DNA of 64,000 bases, from assembly GCA_965112735.1 (NCBI GenBank), contig OZ218950.1, positions 6,138,001 to 6,202,000 of the forward strand. The letters are read 5' to 3'. Below the pieces are notes generated by a model, which worked only from the letters and a program-made list of their open reading frames with translations, searched no databases and was not told the DNA's origin. Below are positions 11,934 through 20,060 of the stretch, one piece after another (the stretch's first letter is position 1; each line of letters starts with the position of its first letter). Origin of the DNA: Phaeosaccion multiseriatum. Its lineage: Eukaryota > Ochrophyta, other classes. A program made the translations under genes and the position numbers.

Positions 11934-12675
11934 TCTCTCTTTCGTTCTTTCTCTCTCCCTCCCTCTCTCTACCTCTCGTCTCTCCCTCCCTCTCTCCATC
12001 TCTCCCCCTCTCTCCCTCCCTCTCTCTCTCCTGGTCTCTCTCCTCTCTTTCTTTGCGGCGTGTTGTGGGTACACGAAGATCAACACACGTGAAAAGGGCA
12101 GGAAGTGGCCTTGCGCGAGTATGCCCTTCCCTCCCCCTCAAGCAGTTGGTGATACGCGAACAGTTGGTGACACAGACTGGACAGACGCGCTTCGACAAAG
12201 CATCACCACCAGCGATGATACAGAGCTCAGGGGTCTCCAGAGCGGTCGCCAGAGGGCATCAGGAGCGGCGATGGAAGAGGCGATGGGAAGGAGCGAGGGG
12301 GAGGGGGGGCTCTCAGGGGGAGGCGCTGTCCATGGAGGAAAGCGCGTCAAGAAGCGGCACAAGCTGAAACTGAAACTATTGCTGCAGCAACAGCAACAGC
12401 AACAGCAGCAGCAGGAGCAGAAGGAGGAGCAGGAGGAGGAGGAGGAGGAGGAGGAGGAGGAGCAGAGTGGCGAACAGGGGAAGGGGGTAGAGGCGAGCGA
12501 CGGCAAATGGACGGGGTCCACGAGAGCCTTTCCGGTCCCTATACCCTCCGTGTGGCAGCGAGTCGTGGAGGAAGGGGGGGGGGGGGAGGGAGGAAGAGGG
12601 GGAGGAAGTGTGCCTCCTCCCGTGCACGAGCTCAAGACTCTACCCAGCTACGATGTGTGCTTTCAGGGCTTTTGA
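7325..12675 (+). CDS. TPR-like and 2OG-Fe(II) oxygenase-like protein, 10 exons
   Basis: Exons: 7325-7855, 8128-8229, 8714-8866, 9152-9235, 9531-9787, 10120-10203, 10463-10616, 10948-11025, 11397-11540 and 12079-12675. Phases agree and give 727 residues. Exon 1 begins MGKKAGRKAGG and is Lys/Ser/Gln-rich with nuclear-localisation-like clusters (KKRKRGGG). A TPR-like helix pair follows (AYERALLAYPKGVEAYVKLAELI, from exon 2, partial quote split: AYERALLAYPKG then VEAYVKLAELI). The oxygenase core has HFD (HxD metal ligands) in exon 7, a distal His in VLHGVVPG across exons 8-9, and WRITFMCAFW, whose Arg fits 2-oxoglutarate binding. Exon 10 adds a poly-Gln/Glu tail. It probably hydroxylates a protein; substrate unknown. 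The least certain junctions are the acceptors at 10119 and 12078, which have weak pyrimidine tracts. Confidence 0.75.
8250..8394. repeat. (CACT)n tetranucleotide array in intron
   Basis: Two long CACT/CTCA runs separated by a short imperfect segment, in intron 2 of the TPR/oxygenase gene. Confidence 0.9.
10736..10945. repeat. (CCCT)n array forming the pyrimidine tract of an intron
   Basis: Roughly 50 copies of CCCT with two interruptions run directly into the acceptor TCTGCAG of exon 8 of the TPR/oxygenase gene, so the array itself supplies the polypyrimidine tract. Confidence 0.92.
11060..11290. repeat. (TTCC)n tetranucleotide array
   Basis: About 55 TTCC units with scattered slips, in the intron between exons 8 and 9 of the TPR/oxygenase gene. 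The neighbouring intron has (CCCT)n, so two related pyrimidine arrays occupy consecutive introns. Confidence 0.92.
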
Positions 12676-12992
12676 TCGGTCTTGCGCAGGTCAGGCTGGG
12701 TATGTAGCACCCTCCATCCTCCTTTGCCTTTGTTGGATGAAGGGTGGAATGGGACAGGGCGAACAGCTCACCTGGTTTGAGTTTGAGATAGGTTTCGGGC
12801 GTATCCACTTGGGACTTCGGCGGCGTTTGGCGGTGGGTCTGCTGACAGCCCTTTCTTTCAGTCCTCGAGAGTCTCAGCTGGGCACTTTTAACAAGAGTCA
12901 GGCAGAGAGGAGCCATGGCTGGGATTACTCACAGAAACATTCATTTTCAATCTAATAAATAAGAAAAGAAGAGAAGGGGAGAAAGTTGACCC
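12676..12992. other. 3' flank of the TPR/oxygenase gene
   Basis: About 310 bases of unique sequence after the stop codon, ending in an A/G-rich stretch (12955-12985). An AATAAA-like signal (tctaataaataag) occurs near 12951-12963 and may be the poly(A) signal. No ORF is supported. Confidence 0.4.
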
Positions 12993-13086
12993 CTGACGCG
13001 CTATCGCCCACATTCGCGATAGCGCGCTATCGCCCCCTGACGGTTATGATGCGAAGGAGAAGTAGGTAGATGGATGTGGTGTGTGT

Positions 13087-13777
13087 ACTTGTCCTGCTCG
13101 CTGGGCCTTGTTGGCTGCGATGCAGGCGGTGCCGACGCGTTCCGCCTCGGTGATGGCGGAGTCGAGGTCCTCGTTGATGAGGCGGGTCTCTGCGTGGTGC
13201 GTCTCTTCCGCGGCCTTCTGGTGTGACTCCGCTTCGATGATCCGAAGCGCCTGGTTGATGGTGGTGACTGTCGCTGCCAGTGCGCAGGCTTCACCGTGAT
13301 ACGGTGCACCGATCTCGATGGGTGACACCGATGTTGATGCAGAGGAGGTGTTTATGCCATAAGGCTCAGCTAATTCCCTTGTTGTCTGACTCGATGTTGG
13401 AATTCCGAGTCGTGTGGGAGTAGCGACGGCTGTCCGTCTCTAAAATTGAACGGCAATGGAGTCCACGCACTCGAGAAAGCCAGTGTAGTAGCACTTGTCC
13501 TGCTCGCTGGGCCTTGTTGTTGGCTGCGATGCAGGCGGTGCCGGCGCGTTCCGCCTCGGTGATGGCGGAGTCGAGGTCCTCGTTGATGAGGCGGGTCTCT
13601 GCGTGGTGCGTCTCTTCCGCGGCCTTCTGGTGTGACTCCGCTTCGATGATCCGAAGCGCCTGGTTGATGGTGGTGACTGTCGCTGCCAGTGCGCGGGCTT
13701 CACCGTGATACGGTGCACCGATCTCGATGGGTGACACCGATGTTGATGCAGAGGAGGTGTTTAGGCCATAAGGCTCA
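13087..13777. repeat. Direct duplication of ~283 bp unit
   Basis: Copy one is 13087-13368, copy two 13493-13777. They differ by a handful of substitutions and one 3-base indel (one extra TTG in copy two). On the minus strand both keep an open frame encoding a helical, coiled-coil-like peptide. A 3-base indel and retained frame hint at past coding constraint. Confidence 0.85.
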
Positions 13778-13953
13778 TAACCTGAAGAGTTGGCCTGATA
13801 TCCGTCACTGGATGTAGATGATGCGAAGGAGAAGTAGGTAGATGGATGTGGTGTGTGTACGGTCAGTTGACAGCGTACAGCAGTGGTGAGCTTGAGGCTC
13901 GTAAGACGCCAGTGGACGAGGCGAAGAGGGCAGGGCGACACTGGATAGTGCAA
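13366..13953 (-). CDS. Helical repeat ORF of unknown function within the element
   Basis: A 195-residue minus-strand ORF has a Ser/Tyr-rich start (STSSDGYQANSSGYEPYG), then an alanine/glutamate-rich helical stretch (TTINQALRIIEAESHQKAAE, EDLDSAITEAERAG). The downstream copy of the same segment is the shorter ORF 13044-13328. The N-terminal third overlaps the arm of a large inverted repeat. I do not recognise the family. It may be the relic of a gene carried by the element rather than a working protein. Confidence 0.3.
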   Translation of the reverse strand: MHYPVSPCPLRLVHWRLTSLKLTTAVRCQLTVHTPHPSTYFSFASSTSSDGYQANSSGYEPYGLNTSSASTSVSPIEIGAPYHGEARALAATVTTINQALRIIEAESHQKAAEETHHAETRLINEDLDSAITEAERAGTACIAANNKAQRAGQVLLHWLSRVRGLHCRSILETDSRRYSHTTRNSNIESDNKGIS

Positions 13954-14239
13954 CCTACCTCGAGTCCATGTTGACGATACTTGCGGCAGATAAAGGATAG
14001 GACATTTAACATCCCTTTATCTACCGCAAGTATCTACAACATGGACTCGAGGTAAGGTTGCACTATCGAGTGTCGCCCTGCCCTCTTCGGTTCCATTGCT
14101 TGCCCTCTGTTTGTCATTCGCCTCGTCCACTGGCGTCTTACGAGCCTCAAGCTCACCACTGCTGTACGCTGTCAACTGACCGTACACACACCACATCCAT
14201 CTACCTACTACTTCTCCTTCGCATCATCTACATCCAGTG
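13806..14239. repeat. Large inverted repeat (arms ~193 and ~229 bp)
   Basis: The left arm (13806-13998) is matched in reverse by 14011-14239 around a 12-base centre. The right arm has an extra segment of about 30 bases at roughly 14090-14119. The transcript would form a long hairpin. Because the left arm overlaps the ORF at 13366-13953, the hairpin would contain antisense to its N-terminal part. Confidence 0.85.
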
Positions 14240-14512
14240 AGGAGATTCGGAGGAAGAGAAAGACTTCACCCCCCCCGGCCCACGACGGCGATAGCGGATA
14301 GCGGATAGCGTGTCAGTCGAAGAGGAAGGGCGGACGAAGAGCTGAAACTTTTTTTCACAACCATCATCACCAAATTAACTCCCTCTCGTGTCCCCCAAGG
14401 GAGGACACAATCAGAGCTGTGTGTATACGGTGTGGGAGGGGAATGAGATCCTTCTACTTGCTTGTTACGGAGGCGCAAGGAAACAAGGGGGGGGGGGAGT
14501 GTTTTTTGAGCG

Positions 14513-15127
14513 ATGGTGCGTAGGCGGTGTGAGGTTGAAGGTTGCGAGAAGCTTTCGCAGCGCTTAGGCCTCTGCATTGGGCACGGCGCAGTCATCCCGG
14601 TCAAGAGATGCACTGTTGAGGGCTGTGACAAGCATCAGGTCCAAGGAGGGCTCTGCATCGCTCATGGTGCTGTGAAAAGACAGAGGAGGTGCTCTGTTGA
14701 GGGGTGCGACAAGCAGTCGAGACGGGGAGGCATTTGCGTGGGCCATGGCGCTGTGGTCAAGAGGTGCAGTGTGGAGGGGTGTGAAAAGCAGGCCAAGCAG
14801 GGGGGGCTTTGTATTATACATGGGGCTGTCGTCAAGAGGTGCGATGTTATTGGGTGTGAGAAGCAGGCCCAGGGAGGGTGCGCGGGTATGTGTCAGCGCC
14901 ACGCACGAATGAAAAGGCGGCGAGAGGAGCAGGAGGAGGAGATGCTCCAGGGCATGCCTGTGCTCAAGCGAGGAGCGGGGATGGTGCAGGGCATGCCTAT
15001 GTACAACCGAGGCGCTGCGAACATGGGTGCCGACATGATGGGGGGGAGCGAGACGAAGGGAACTTTCCAATCGTACACTACCTTCGAGACGAAGAAGGGA
15101 ACTTTACAGTCGTACACTTTCAATTGA
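14513..15127 (+). CDS. Protein with five CX4CX9CX2H zinc-finger-like repeats
   Basis: An intronless 204-residue ORF from ATG 14513. Five tandem units begin near residues 6, 32, 60, 84 and 108; four have exact C-X4-C-X9-C-X2-H spacing, for example CSVEGCEKQAKQGGLCIIH, each followed by a GAVVKRC-type linker. The fifth is longer (CDVIGCEKQAQGGCAGMCQRH). The tail is Arg/Glu-rich, then a Gly/Met-rich region and two FQSYT/LQSYT motifs. Such repeats resemble the WRKY19-like zinc finger abundant in stramenopiles and more loosely EsV-1-7 repeats of brown algae. Zinc binding is inferred from the Cys/His pattern; nucleic-acid or protein binding is unproven. A decayed paralogue lies at 19039-19425. Confidence 0.8.
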   Translation: MVRRRCEVEGCEKLSQRLGLCIGHGAVIPVKRCTVEGCDKHQVQGGLCIAHGAVKRQRRCSVEGCDKQSRRGGICVGHGAVVKRCSVEGCEKQAKQGGLCIIHGAVVKRCDVIGCEKQAQGGCAGMCQRHARMKRRREEQEEEMLQGMPVLKRGAGMVQGMPMYNRGAANMGADMMGGSETKGTFQSYTTFETKKGTLQSYTFN

Positions 15128-15299
15128 GGAAGGGGATAGACACGAGGAAGGGAAGCAAGCAGTAAAATGAGCAGTTGCGGGGCTGGCTGGAGCTTCTAGG
15201 CTTCATGTCGGGGACGAGAAGAGGAAGAGGGTTGAGTGGGAGGGCTAGCAGACAATTGCTGCCGCTGATGCTGCCAAAAACCTGCTAACGGCCGTCGGG

Positions 15300-15610
15300 A
15301 CAGGGAGCTACCGATTGGGCGTGCCGTTGGCTGCGGGGCAGGTTGCGGTGTTGCTGCTGCCCCGCTTTAGCGTGGAGACTACGATTGGAGGCTTTGTGTC
15401 TGCCTAGCACCGCTACTATCGCTCAGGAGGAGGAGGAGGAGGAGGAGGAGGAGGAGGAGGGCATAATGACGATGCCGAGTGGGTGGTACTAGAGGAGAGC
15501 ATGGCGGCGGCGAGTGAGAAGAAGAAGAACAAGAAGAGGGGCGGATGGAAGGCCCTGCGAGCGTGCGTGCGCATGCAGAGCGTACGACCAGGGGCTTCCT
15601 CTGCTTTTTT
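15300..15610 (+). pseudogene. Relic of a duplicated sequence, copy 1
   Basis: This stretch shares ordered blocks with 19750-20060, and both lie a few hundred bases after a zinc-finger-repeat gene. One frame reads like MASEKKRRGLKALEQA in copy 2 and a similar Ala/Ser/Glu/Lys peptide in copy 1, but stops and frame changes separate the blocks. It looks like the decayed 3' part of a duplicated gene unit. Confidence 0.4.
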
Positions 15611-16140
15611 ACAGTAGAGTGTATGTATTTTGGGAGGGGGAGGGGGGGGAAATCCCCTAGTTTTTTTTTCAACTCTCGATTTGCGTACTAATAAGAATCG
15701 CCAAATTGATGGGAGCGCTATAGCTCTTCGTGTAGCTCTTTGAGATGCCTATCCATCCATAGTCTTTCGGCTTTCATCCCTCTTTCCCTTCCCTCCTTGT
15801 CAGCATTTTTTCATTTCTGCAAGAGCACGGGCGATTCTTACGCAAATCGAGTGTTAAAAATACATCTGCTTCGGGGGGCTCAGGCGCGAGTGTCAGCGAG
15901 CAGGAGACAGGGGGGAGAAGAAGGGGGCCAACGCCAAGCAGCAACGCGCACTTGGCTCCCCACCCGGGAGCTCTTTGTTTTTTGTATCTTCTGCTGCTGC
16001 CCCAATCTTTGAGGGTTGGTGCACCGCGCTGACTCACAACTGTTCCAAAGTTCTTCCTCTCTCCCTCCCCTCCCTGGGATATCTCCATCGCCCTGGCCAA
16101 GAGGGGCCAACTATTAAGTCAATAAATACTACCTTCCCTT

Positions 16141-16190
16141 GTATGTCAATTAACCGCCCTGGGGGCGGGACATCCAGTTAATTGACATAC
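16141..16190. repeat. Perfect 14-bp inverted repeat with nested stem
   Basis: GTATGTCAATTAAC (16141-16154) is exactly matched in reverse by 16177-16190. The 22-base centre contains a second stem, CGCCC pairing with GGGCG. It lies about 90 bases upstream of the FNIP-repeat start codon and could form a cruciform or be a regulatory hairpin. Confidence 0.8.
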
Positions 16191-16276
16191 TAGTGCCCCA
16201 TCTAGAATAGAGGTGGGGCCCTTGTTCCTTCCCCCTTCTTGTGCATTACATCGAGACTCATCATCCTTGGAGAAAC

Positions 16277-18094
16277 ATGAGTGATACCTGCGGAGCGCGG
16301 GCCTTGAGTACTGTGGCCAGCCTTTTCCCGACACTCAAGGCTCTGTGGGGATTGTGCAAGGAGGTGGACAAGCTCACGTGCCGCACTCTGGTCCTTAGGG
16401 CCGACATGCCTGGTGATGTCAAGAGGCGCATGCTTAGCATGCTGAAGGAGCAGCAGCAGAAAGACGAGGAGAAGCACCATGCTGCATCTTCGTCTTCTTG
16501 GTCGGGGACTAGGTCTGCTGCTGCCGCAGATCAGGATGCGCTCGAAAGGCGGGGGAAGCGGGCAAAGGGAAGGGCACAGCGCCAGCTGCCCGAGAGCTCA
16601 CAGCGCAGAGAGACTGGGCGGGGAAAGGAGAGGCGCTCATTTTGCGTGACCGCCGTGCGTCTCGGCGCCCAGAGTCGACGCGGCCGTTCTGCCCCTAAAA
16701 AGGCTCTCGTTGTCAAAGTGTTGTCCATGTTGCCACGGTCCGCGAAGCGTGTGCTCTTCTCTGACGCTTTCAATCAGTCTGATGCGATACTGCCGAGCTC
16801 GCTGGAGGAGGTGACATTCGGGAGTGACTTTGACAGACCCATCGCTTTCCCTCCCTCGCTGAGGAAGCTTACTTTCAGTTCGGCGTTCAATCAGCCTGAT
16901 GTGATCCTGCCGAGCTCGCTGGAGGAGGTGACATTCGGGTTTGGTTTTAACAGACCCATCGCTTTCCCTCCCTCGCTGAGGAAGCTTACTTTCTCCGGTA
17001 TCTCGCAGTTCAATCAGCCTGATGTGATCCTGCCGAGCTCGCTGGAGGAGGTGACGTTCGGGTGGGCCTTTAACAGACCCATCGCTTTCCCTCCCTCGCT
17101 GAGGAAGCTTACTTTCTCCGATATCTCGCAGTTCAATCAGCCTGATGTGATCCTGCCGAGCTCGCTGGAGGAGGTGACGTTCGGGGAGTACTTTAACAGA
17201 CCCATCGCTTTCCCTCCCTCGCTGAGGAAGCTTACTTTCTCCGGTATCTCGCTGTTCAATCAGCCTGATGTGATCCTGCCGACCTCGCTGGAGGAGGTGA
17301 GAATCGGGAGGGACTTTAACAGACCCGTCGCTTTCCCTCCCTCGCTGAGGAAGCTTACTTTTTATATGTACTCGGCGTTCAATCAGCCTGATGTGATCCT
17401 GCCGAGCTCGCTGGAGGAGGTGACATTCGGGAGGGACTTTAACAGACCCATCGCATTCCCTCCCTCGCTGAGGAAGCTTACTTTTGCTGAGGACTCGCTG
17501 TTCAATCAGCCTGATGTGTTGTTGCCGAGCTCGCTGGAGGAGGTGACATTCGGGAGGGACTTTGACAGACCCATCGCTTTCCCTCCCTCGCTGAGGAAGC
17601 TTGCTTTTTGTGTGTACTCGCTGTTCAATCAGCCTGATGTGTTGTTGCCGAGCTCGCTGGAGGAGTTGACATTCGGGAAGGACTTTAACAGACCCATCGC
17701 TTTCCCTCCCTCGCTGAGAAAGCTTACTTTCTCCTCTACCTCGGCCTTAAATCAGCCTGATGTGTTGTTGCCGAGCTCGCTGGAGGAGGTGACATTCGGG
17801 AGGGACTTTGACAGACCCATCGCTTTCCCTCCCTCGCTGAGGAAGCTTACTTTCGACATGCTTTCGGAGTTCAATCAGCAGTTGGTCCTTCCTTGTGATG
17901 TGGAGGAGGTGGTGATGGGGCCCGGCTTTAATCGTCCCTTGCAGCTCCCTGCGTCTCTGCGGAGGCTGACGCTGAGAGAGAGCTACACCTGTCCATTGAC
18001 GGACCTGCCTGCTGGCCTCGAGTATCTCAAGGTTGGGAGGCAGTGCCCGCTGCCCGCAGATCTGCCGGAGGGGCTCCGTGTAGAGTACTTTTGA
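16277..18094 (+). CDS. FNIP-repeat (leucine-rich-like) protein
   Basis: An intronless 605-residue ORF. The ATG at 16277 has a purine at -3. The first 80 residues are helical (TLKALWGLCKEVDKLTC), followed by a basic Arg-rich linker. From about 16769 to 17880 there are nine near-identical units of about 40 residues built on FNQPDVILPSSLEEVTFG and FNRPIAFPPSLRKLTF, plus a diverged tenth (FNQQLVLPCDVEEVVMG) and capping units. The alternation of FN-x-P and LP-SL matches FNIP repeats known from Dictyostelium and giant viruses, which fold like leucine-rich repeats and are presumed to bind proteins. High DNA identity between units, each with an AAGCTT site, shows recent tandem expansion. Partner and role are unknown. 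Confidence 0.8.
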   Translation: MSDTCGARALSTVASLFPTLKALWGLCKEVDKLTCRTLVLRADMPGDVKRRMLSMLKEQQQKDEEKHHAASSSSWSGTRSAAAADQDALERRGKRAKGRAQRQLPESSQRRETGRGKERRSFCVTAVRLGAQSRRGRSAPKKALVVKVLSMLPRSAKRVLFSDAFNQSDAILPSSLEEVTFGSDFDRPIAFPPSLRKLTFSSAFNQPDVILPSSLEEVTFGFGFNRPIAFPPSLRKLTFSGISQFNQPDVILPSSLEEVTFGWAFNRPIAFPPSLRKLTFSDISQFNQPDVILPSSLEEVTFGEYFNRPIAFPPSLRKLTFSGISLFNQPDVILPTSLEEVRIGRDFNRPVAFPPSLRKLTFYMYSAFNQPDVILPSSLEEVTFGRDFNRPIAFPPSLRKLTFAEDSLFNQPDVLLPSSLEEVTFGRDFDRPIAFPPSLRKLAFCVYSLFNQPDVLLPSSLEELTFGKDFNRPIAFPPSLRKLTFSSTSALNQPDVLLPSSLEEVTFGRDFDRPIAFPPSLRKLTFDMLSEFNQQLVLPCDVEEVVMGPGFNRPLQLPASLRRLTLRESYTCPLTDLPAGLEYLKVGRQCPLPADLPEGLRVEYF

Positions 18095-18186
18095 CACAGA
18101 AAGCTCTCCCGTTTTCCTGAGCCTTGCGAAGGAATCAGAAGCGGGGCAGAGTTGCGAAGGAATCAATATCCCTAAACCAAATTTTA

Positions 18187-18206
18187 AGACCCACAAAAGT
18201 GGGTCT
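18187..18206. terminator. Perfect 8-bp stem, 4-base loop hairpin after FNIP gene
   Basis: AGACCCAC-AAAA-GTGGGTCT forms a perfect stem about 90 bases after the FNIP stop codon. The shape resembles a histone-type 3' end hairpin or a terminator, but function is inferred only from shape and place. Confidence 0.35.
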
Positions 18207-18216
18207 ACAACTCTTG

Positions 18217-18509
18217 AGGCCCAAAAGCAGGTGATCCCGTCGGAGATGACCCATGCATCTCTAGTACAAAATGAAAGATCAAGATGTCCTTAGTCGGTAT
18301 AGAAAGTTGTACGGGTAACGGGGGACGAGAAGAGGCCATTTGGGATGAAGGAAAATATTTTGACCGAGCATTTTCCTTGATCCCAAATGGCCTCTTCTCG
18401 TCCCCCGTTACCCGTACAACTTTCTATACCGACTAAGGACATCTTGATCTTTCATTTTGTACGAGAGATGCATGGGTCATCTCCGACGGGATCACCTGCT
18501 TTTGGGCCT
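18217..18509. repeat. Near-perfect inverted repeat with ~139-bp arms
   Basis: Arm one (18217-18356) is matched in reverse by 18370-18509 around a 13-base centre, with only a few mismatches noticed (for example at the GGGATGAAGG and TCTCTAGTAC positions). This is the shape of a foldback or MITE-like element, or a source of double-stranded RNA. No transposase ORF is present. Confidence 0.9.
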
Positions 18510-18589
18510 CCAAAGTGTAAATGTTTCTGCTGCGGTTTGTTGCGGACGGCTCTGAGTGAGCCCGAGGGGGGGCGGGGGCGTGATAAGAG

Positions 18590-18797
18590 GAGATGAGAGG
18601 AGAGGAGAGGGGAGGAGAAAGGAGAGCGAAAGGAGAGAGGGAGGAGAGCGGGGGGATAGAGCGAGAGGGAGAGGTAGAGAGAGAGGGGGGGGGGGAGAGA
18701 GAAAGGGAAAGAGAGAGAGAGAGGGGGGGGGGGAGAGAGAAAGGGAAAGAGAGAGAGAGAGGGGGGGGGGGGGGGAGAGAGAGAGAAAGAGAGACTC

Positions 18798-18837
<40 letters not shown>

Positions 18838-18845
18838 CGAGAGGG
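18590..18845. repeat. GA-rich / poly-G interrupted purine tract
   Basis: Alternating (GA)n blocks and G runs of 8-12, with an approximate repeat unit of gagagaaagggaaagagagagagag separated by G runs. Intergenic. Confidence 0.85.
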
Positions 18846-19038
18846 GAAAACGCAGATATGGGAGTGGGTGGGTGAGAAGGAGCGGACCAGGAGTGACCCA
18901 CGCATGAAAAAGGGGGAAAAAATTTGTATCACTTTTCGAGAACACTTAAAGCAGAGTCCTTTCTCCTTGAAATAACTCTCGTCACGAGAGAGAAGGGAGT
19001 GAGGGAGAGGAGCATCTCAGTGCTGGTGTGCGGTAGAC

Positions 19039-19425
19039 ATGGCGTTCATCGTCTCCTACAAGGGAGGAGTGTACTCGGACCTGGAAGGCAACAAGGAGTA
19101 TGTAGAGGAGGACTTTTGGACTCACCGTTTGGATCAAGACACACCTCAGGGGCGGAAGAGGTGTAGCGTTGAGGGCTGCGAGAAGCGCTCGAAGCGGGGA
19201 GGACTGTGCAGGCACCACTGGGCGGTGGCCAACATGTGCGCTGTTGGTGGATGTGAGAGGCCGAAGGACCAAGGAGGAGTTTGCGTTCGCCACAGAGCTG
19301 TGGTCGGGAGGAGTGATTGTGATGAGCGATCGAAGCAGGGAAGCCATGCAGAGTTCCACAGAGCCGTGGCCAAGAGCTGTGCTGTTGAGGAGTGTGAGAG
19401 GTATTCGCAGCAGGGAGGACTTTGA
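19039..19425 (+). pseudogene. Decayed zinc-finger-repeat gene, paralogue of 14513-15127
   Basis: The ATG at 19039 opens 128 codons with a non-repeat N-terminus (MAFIVSYKGGVYSD). Two units then keep C-X4-C-X9-C-X2-H spacing (CSVEGCEKRSKRGGLCRHH, CAVGGCERPKDQGGVCVRH). The third has lost its first and third cysteines (SDCDERSKQGSHAEFH). The fourth stops after QQGGL, one codon before the expected cysteine. Similar repeat-like sequence continues in other frames downstream. This is a truncated or eroding copy; it may still be expressed as a short protein. Confidence 0.55.
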
Positions 19426-19749
19426 ATCGGCAGCACAGAGCTTGAGAGTGGTCAAGAGGAGACGGCGGGTGGTCGGGTGGAAGCGGCGGTGGTGGGAGAA
19501 ACAAAACACGAGCCGAGCGAGTGGAGCAGAAGGAGGAGCTTCCCAGTGTACGCATGTATCCAAGCGAGAGGAGCTGTCACTGATGTGACTGTGAGGGGGA
19601 AGGAAGAGAGCAAAGAGGGTTACATTGCTTGTTGGGCTGTTTGAGGTGGGGCTTCCATGACGCACGCGGAGGAGACCGCCCCCCCTCTACTGCTGTGGTT
19701 TGTGGAGAGGGCTGGAAGATGCTCTGCGGTAGTTGGGACTGGGAGCGTT

Positions 19750-20060
19750 CGAATGGGCGGTGATTGGTGGCTGTGGGCCAGAGCAAAGTGTTGCTGCTGC
19801 CCCACTCAATCAACGCTGGCTCCGTGCGCATAAAAAGACAGCGCGATCGAAGCGCTCTGTCTGCGGCTTCCACTGCCATCGCTAAGGAGGAGGCGATGCT
19901 ACACAGTAGGCTAATGATGACGACAACGAGAAGCAGCAGGAGGAGTGGGCGGTGCTGGAGGAGAGCGTGTTAATGGCGAGTGAGAAGAAGAGGCGTGGGC
20001 TGAAGGCCCTTGAGCAAGCGTGCGAGCGTGCGGAGGGTGTGCCAGCAGGGGCTTTCTGCA
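19750..20060 (+). pseudogene. Relic of a duplicated sequence, copy 2
   Basis: Ordered similarity to 15300-15610 shows that the zinc-finger gene and its 3' neighbour were duplicated together. Frames reading AKEEAMLH and then EESVLMASEKKRRGLKALEQ are separated by a frame change. Confidence 0.4.

Larger units (their letters stand above)
12993..14316. mobile_element. Putative 1.3 kb non-autonomous element with terminal inverted repeats
   Basis: The left end reads CTGACGCGCTATCGCC (from 12993) and the right end, read inverted from 14316, begins CTGACACGCTATC. Both ends carry further GCGATAG copies, including an 18-base perfect palindrome at 13016-13033. Inside are a direct duplication (13087-13368 and 13493-13777, about 283 bases, nearly identical) and a large inverted repeat (13806-13998 against 14011-14239). 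No transposase is visible, and no clear target-site duplication could be seen, so the boundaries are an inference. Confidence 0.35.
15128..16276. other. Intergenic region with gene relics and inverted repeats
   Basis: The part 15300-15610 resembles 19750-20060 downstream of the second zinc-finger gene: both have a GTTGCTGCTGCCCC stretch, then GGAGGAGAGC, GCGAGTGAGAAGAAG and GAAGGCCCT in the same order, without a shared intact frame. A broken inverted repeat pairs 15675-15702 with 15830-15851. A perfect 14-base inverted repeat occupies 16141-16190. An earlier (GGA)n run lies near 15426-15460. No intact gene is seen. Confidence 0.5.
18095..19038. other. Intergenic region with hairpins and GA-rich tract
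   Basis: Holds a short perfect hairpin (18187-18206), a large near-perfect inverted repeat (18217-18509), then a 250-base (GA)n/G-rich tract (about 18590-18845). The ORFs read through the GA tract are low-complexity artefacts. Confidence 0.6.

Noticed and set aside
14564-15070. Minus-strand ORF opposite the zinc-finger-repeat gene
   Set aside because: It is the shadow of a repeated Cys/His coding unit; its Leu/Pro/His composition has no family character.
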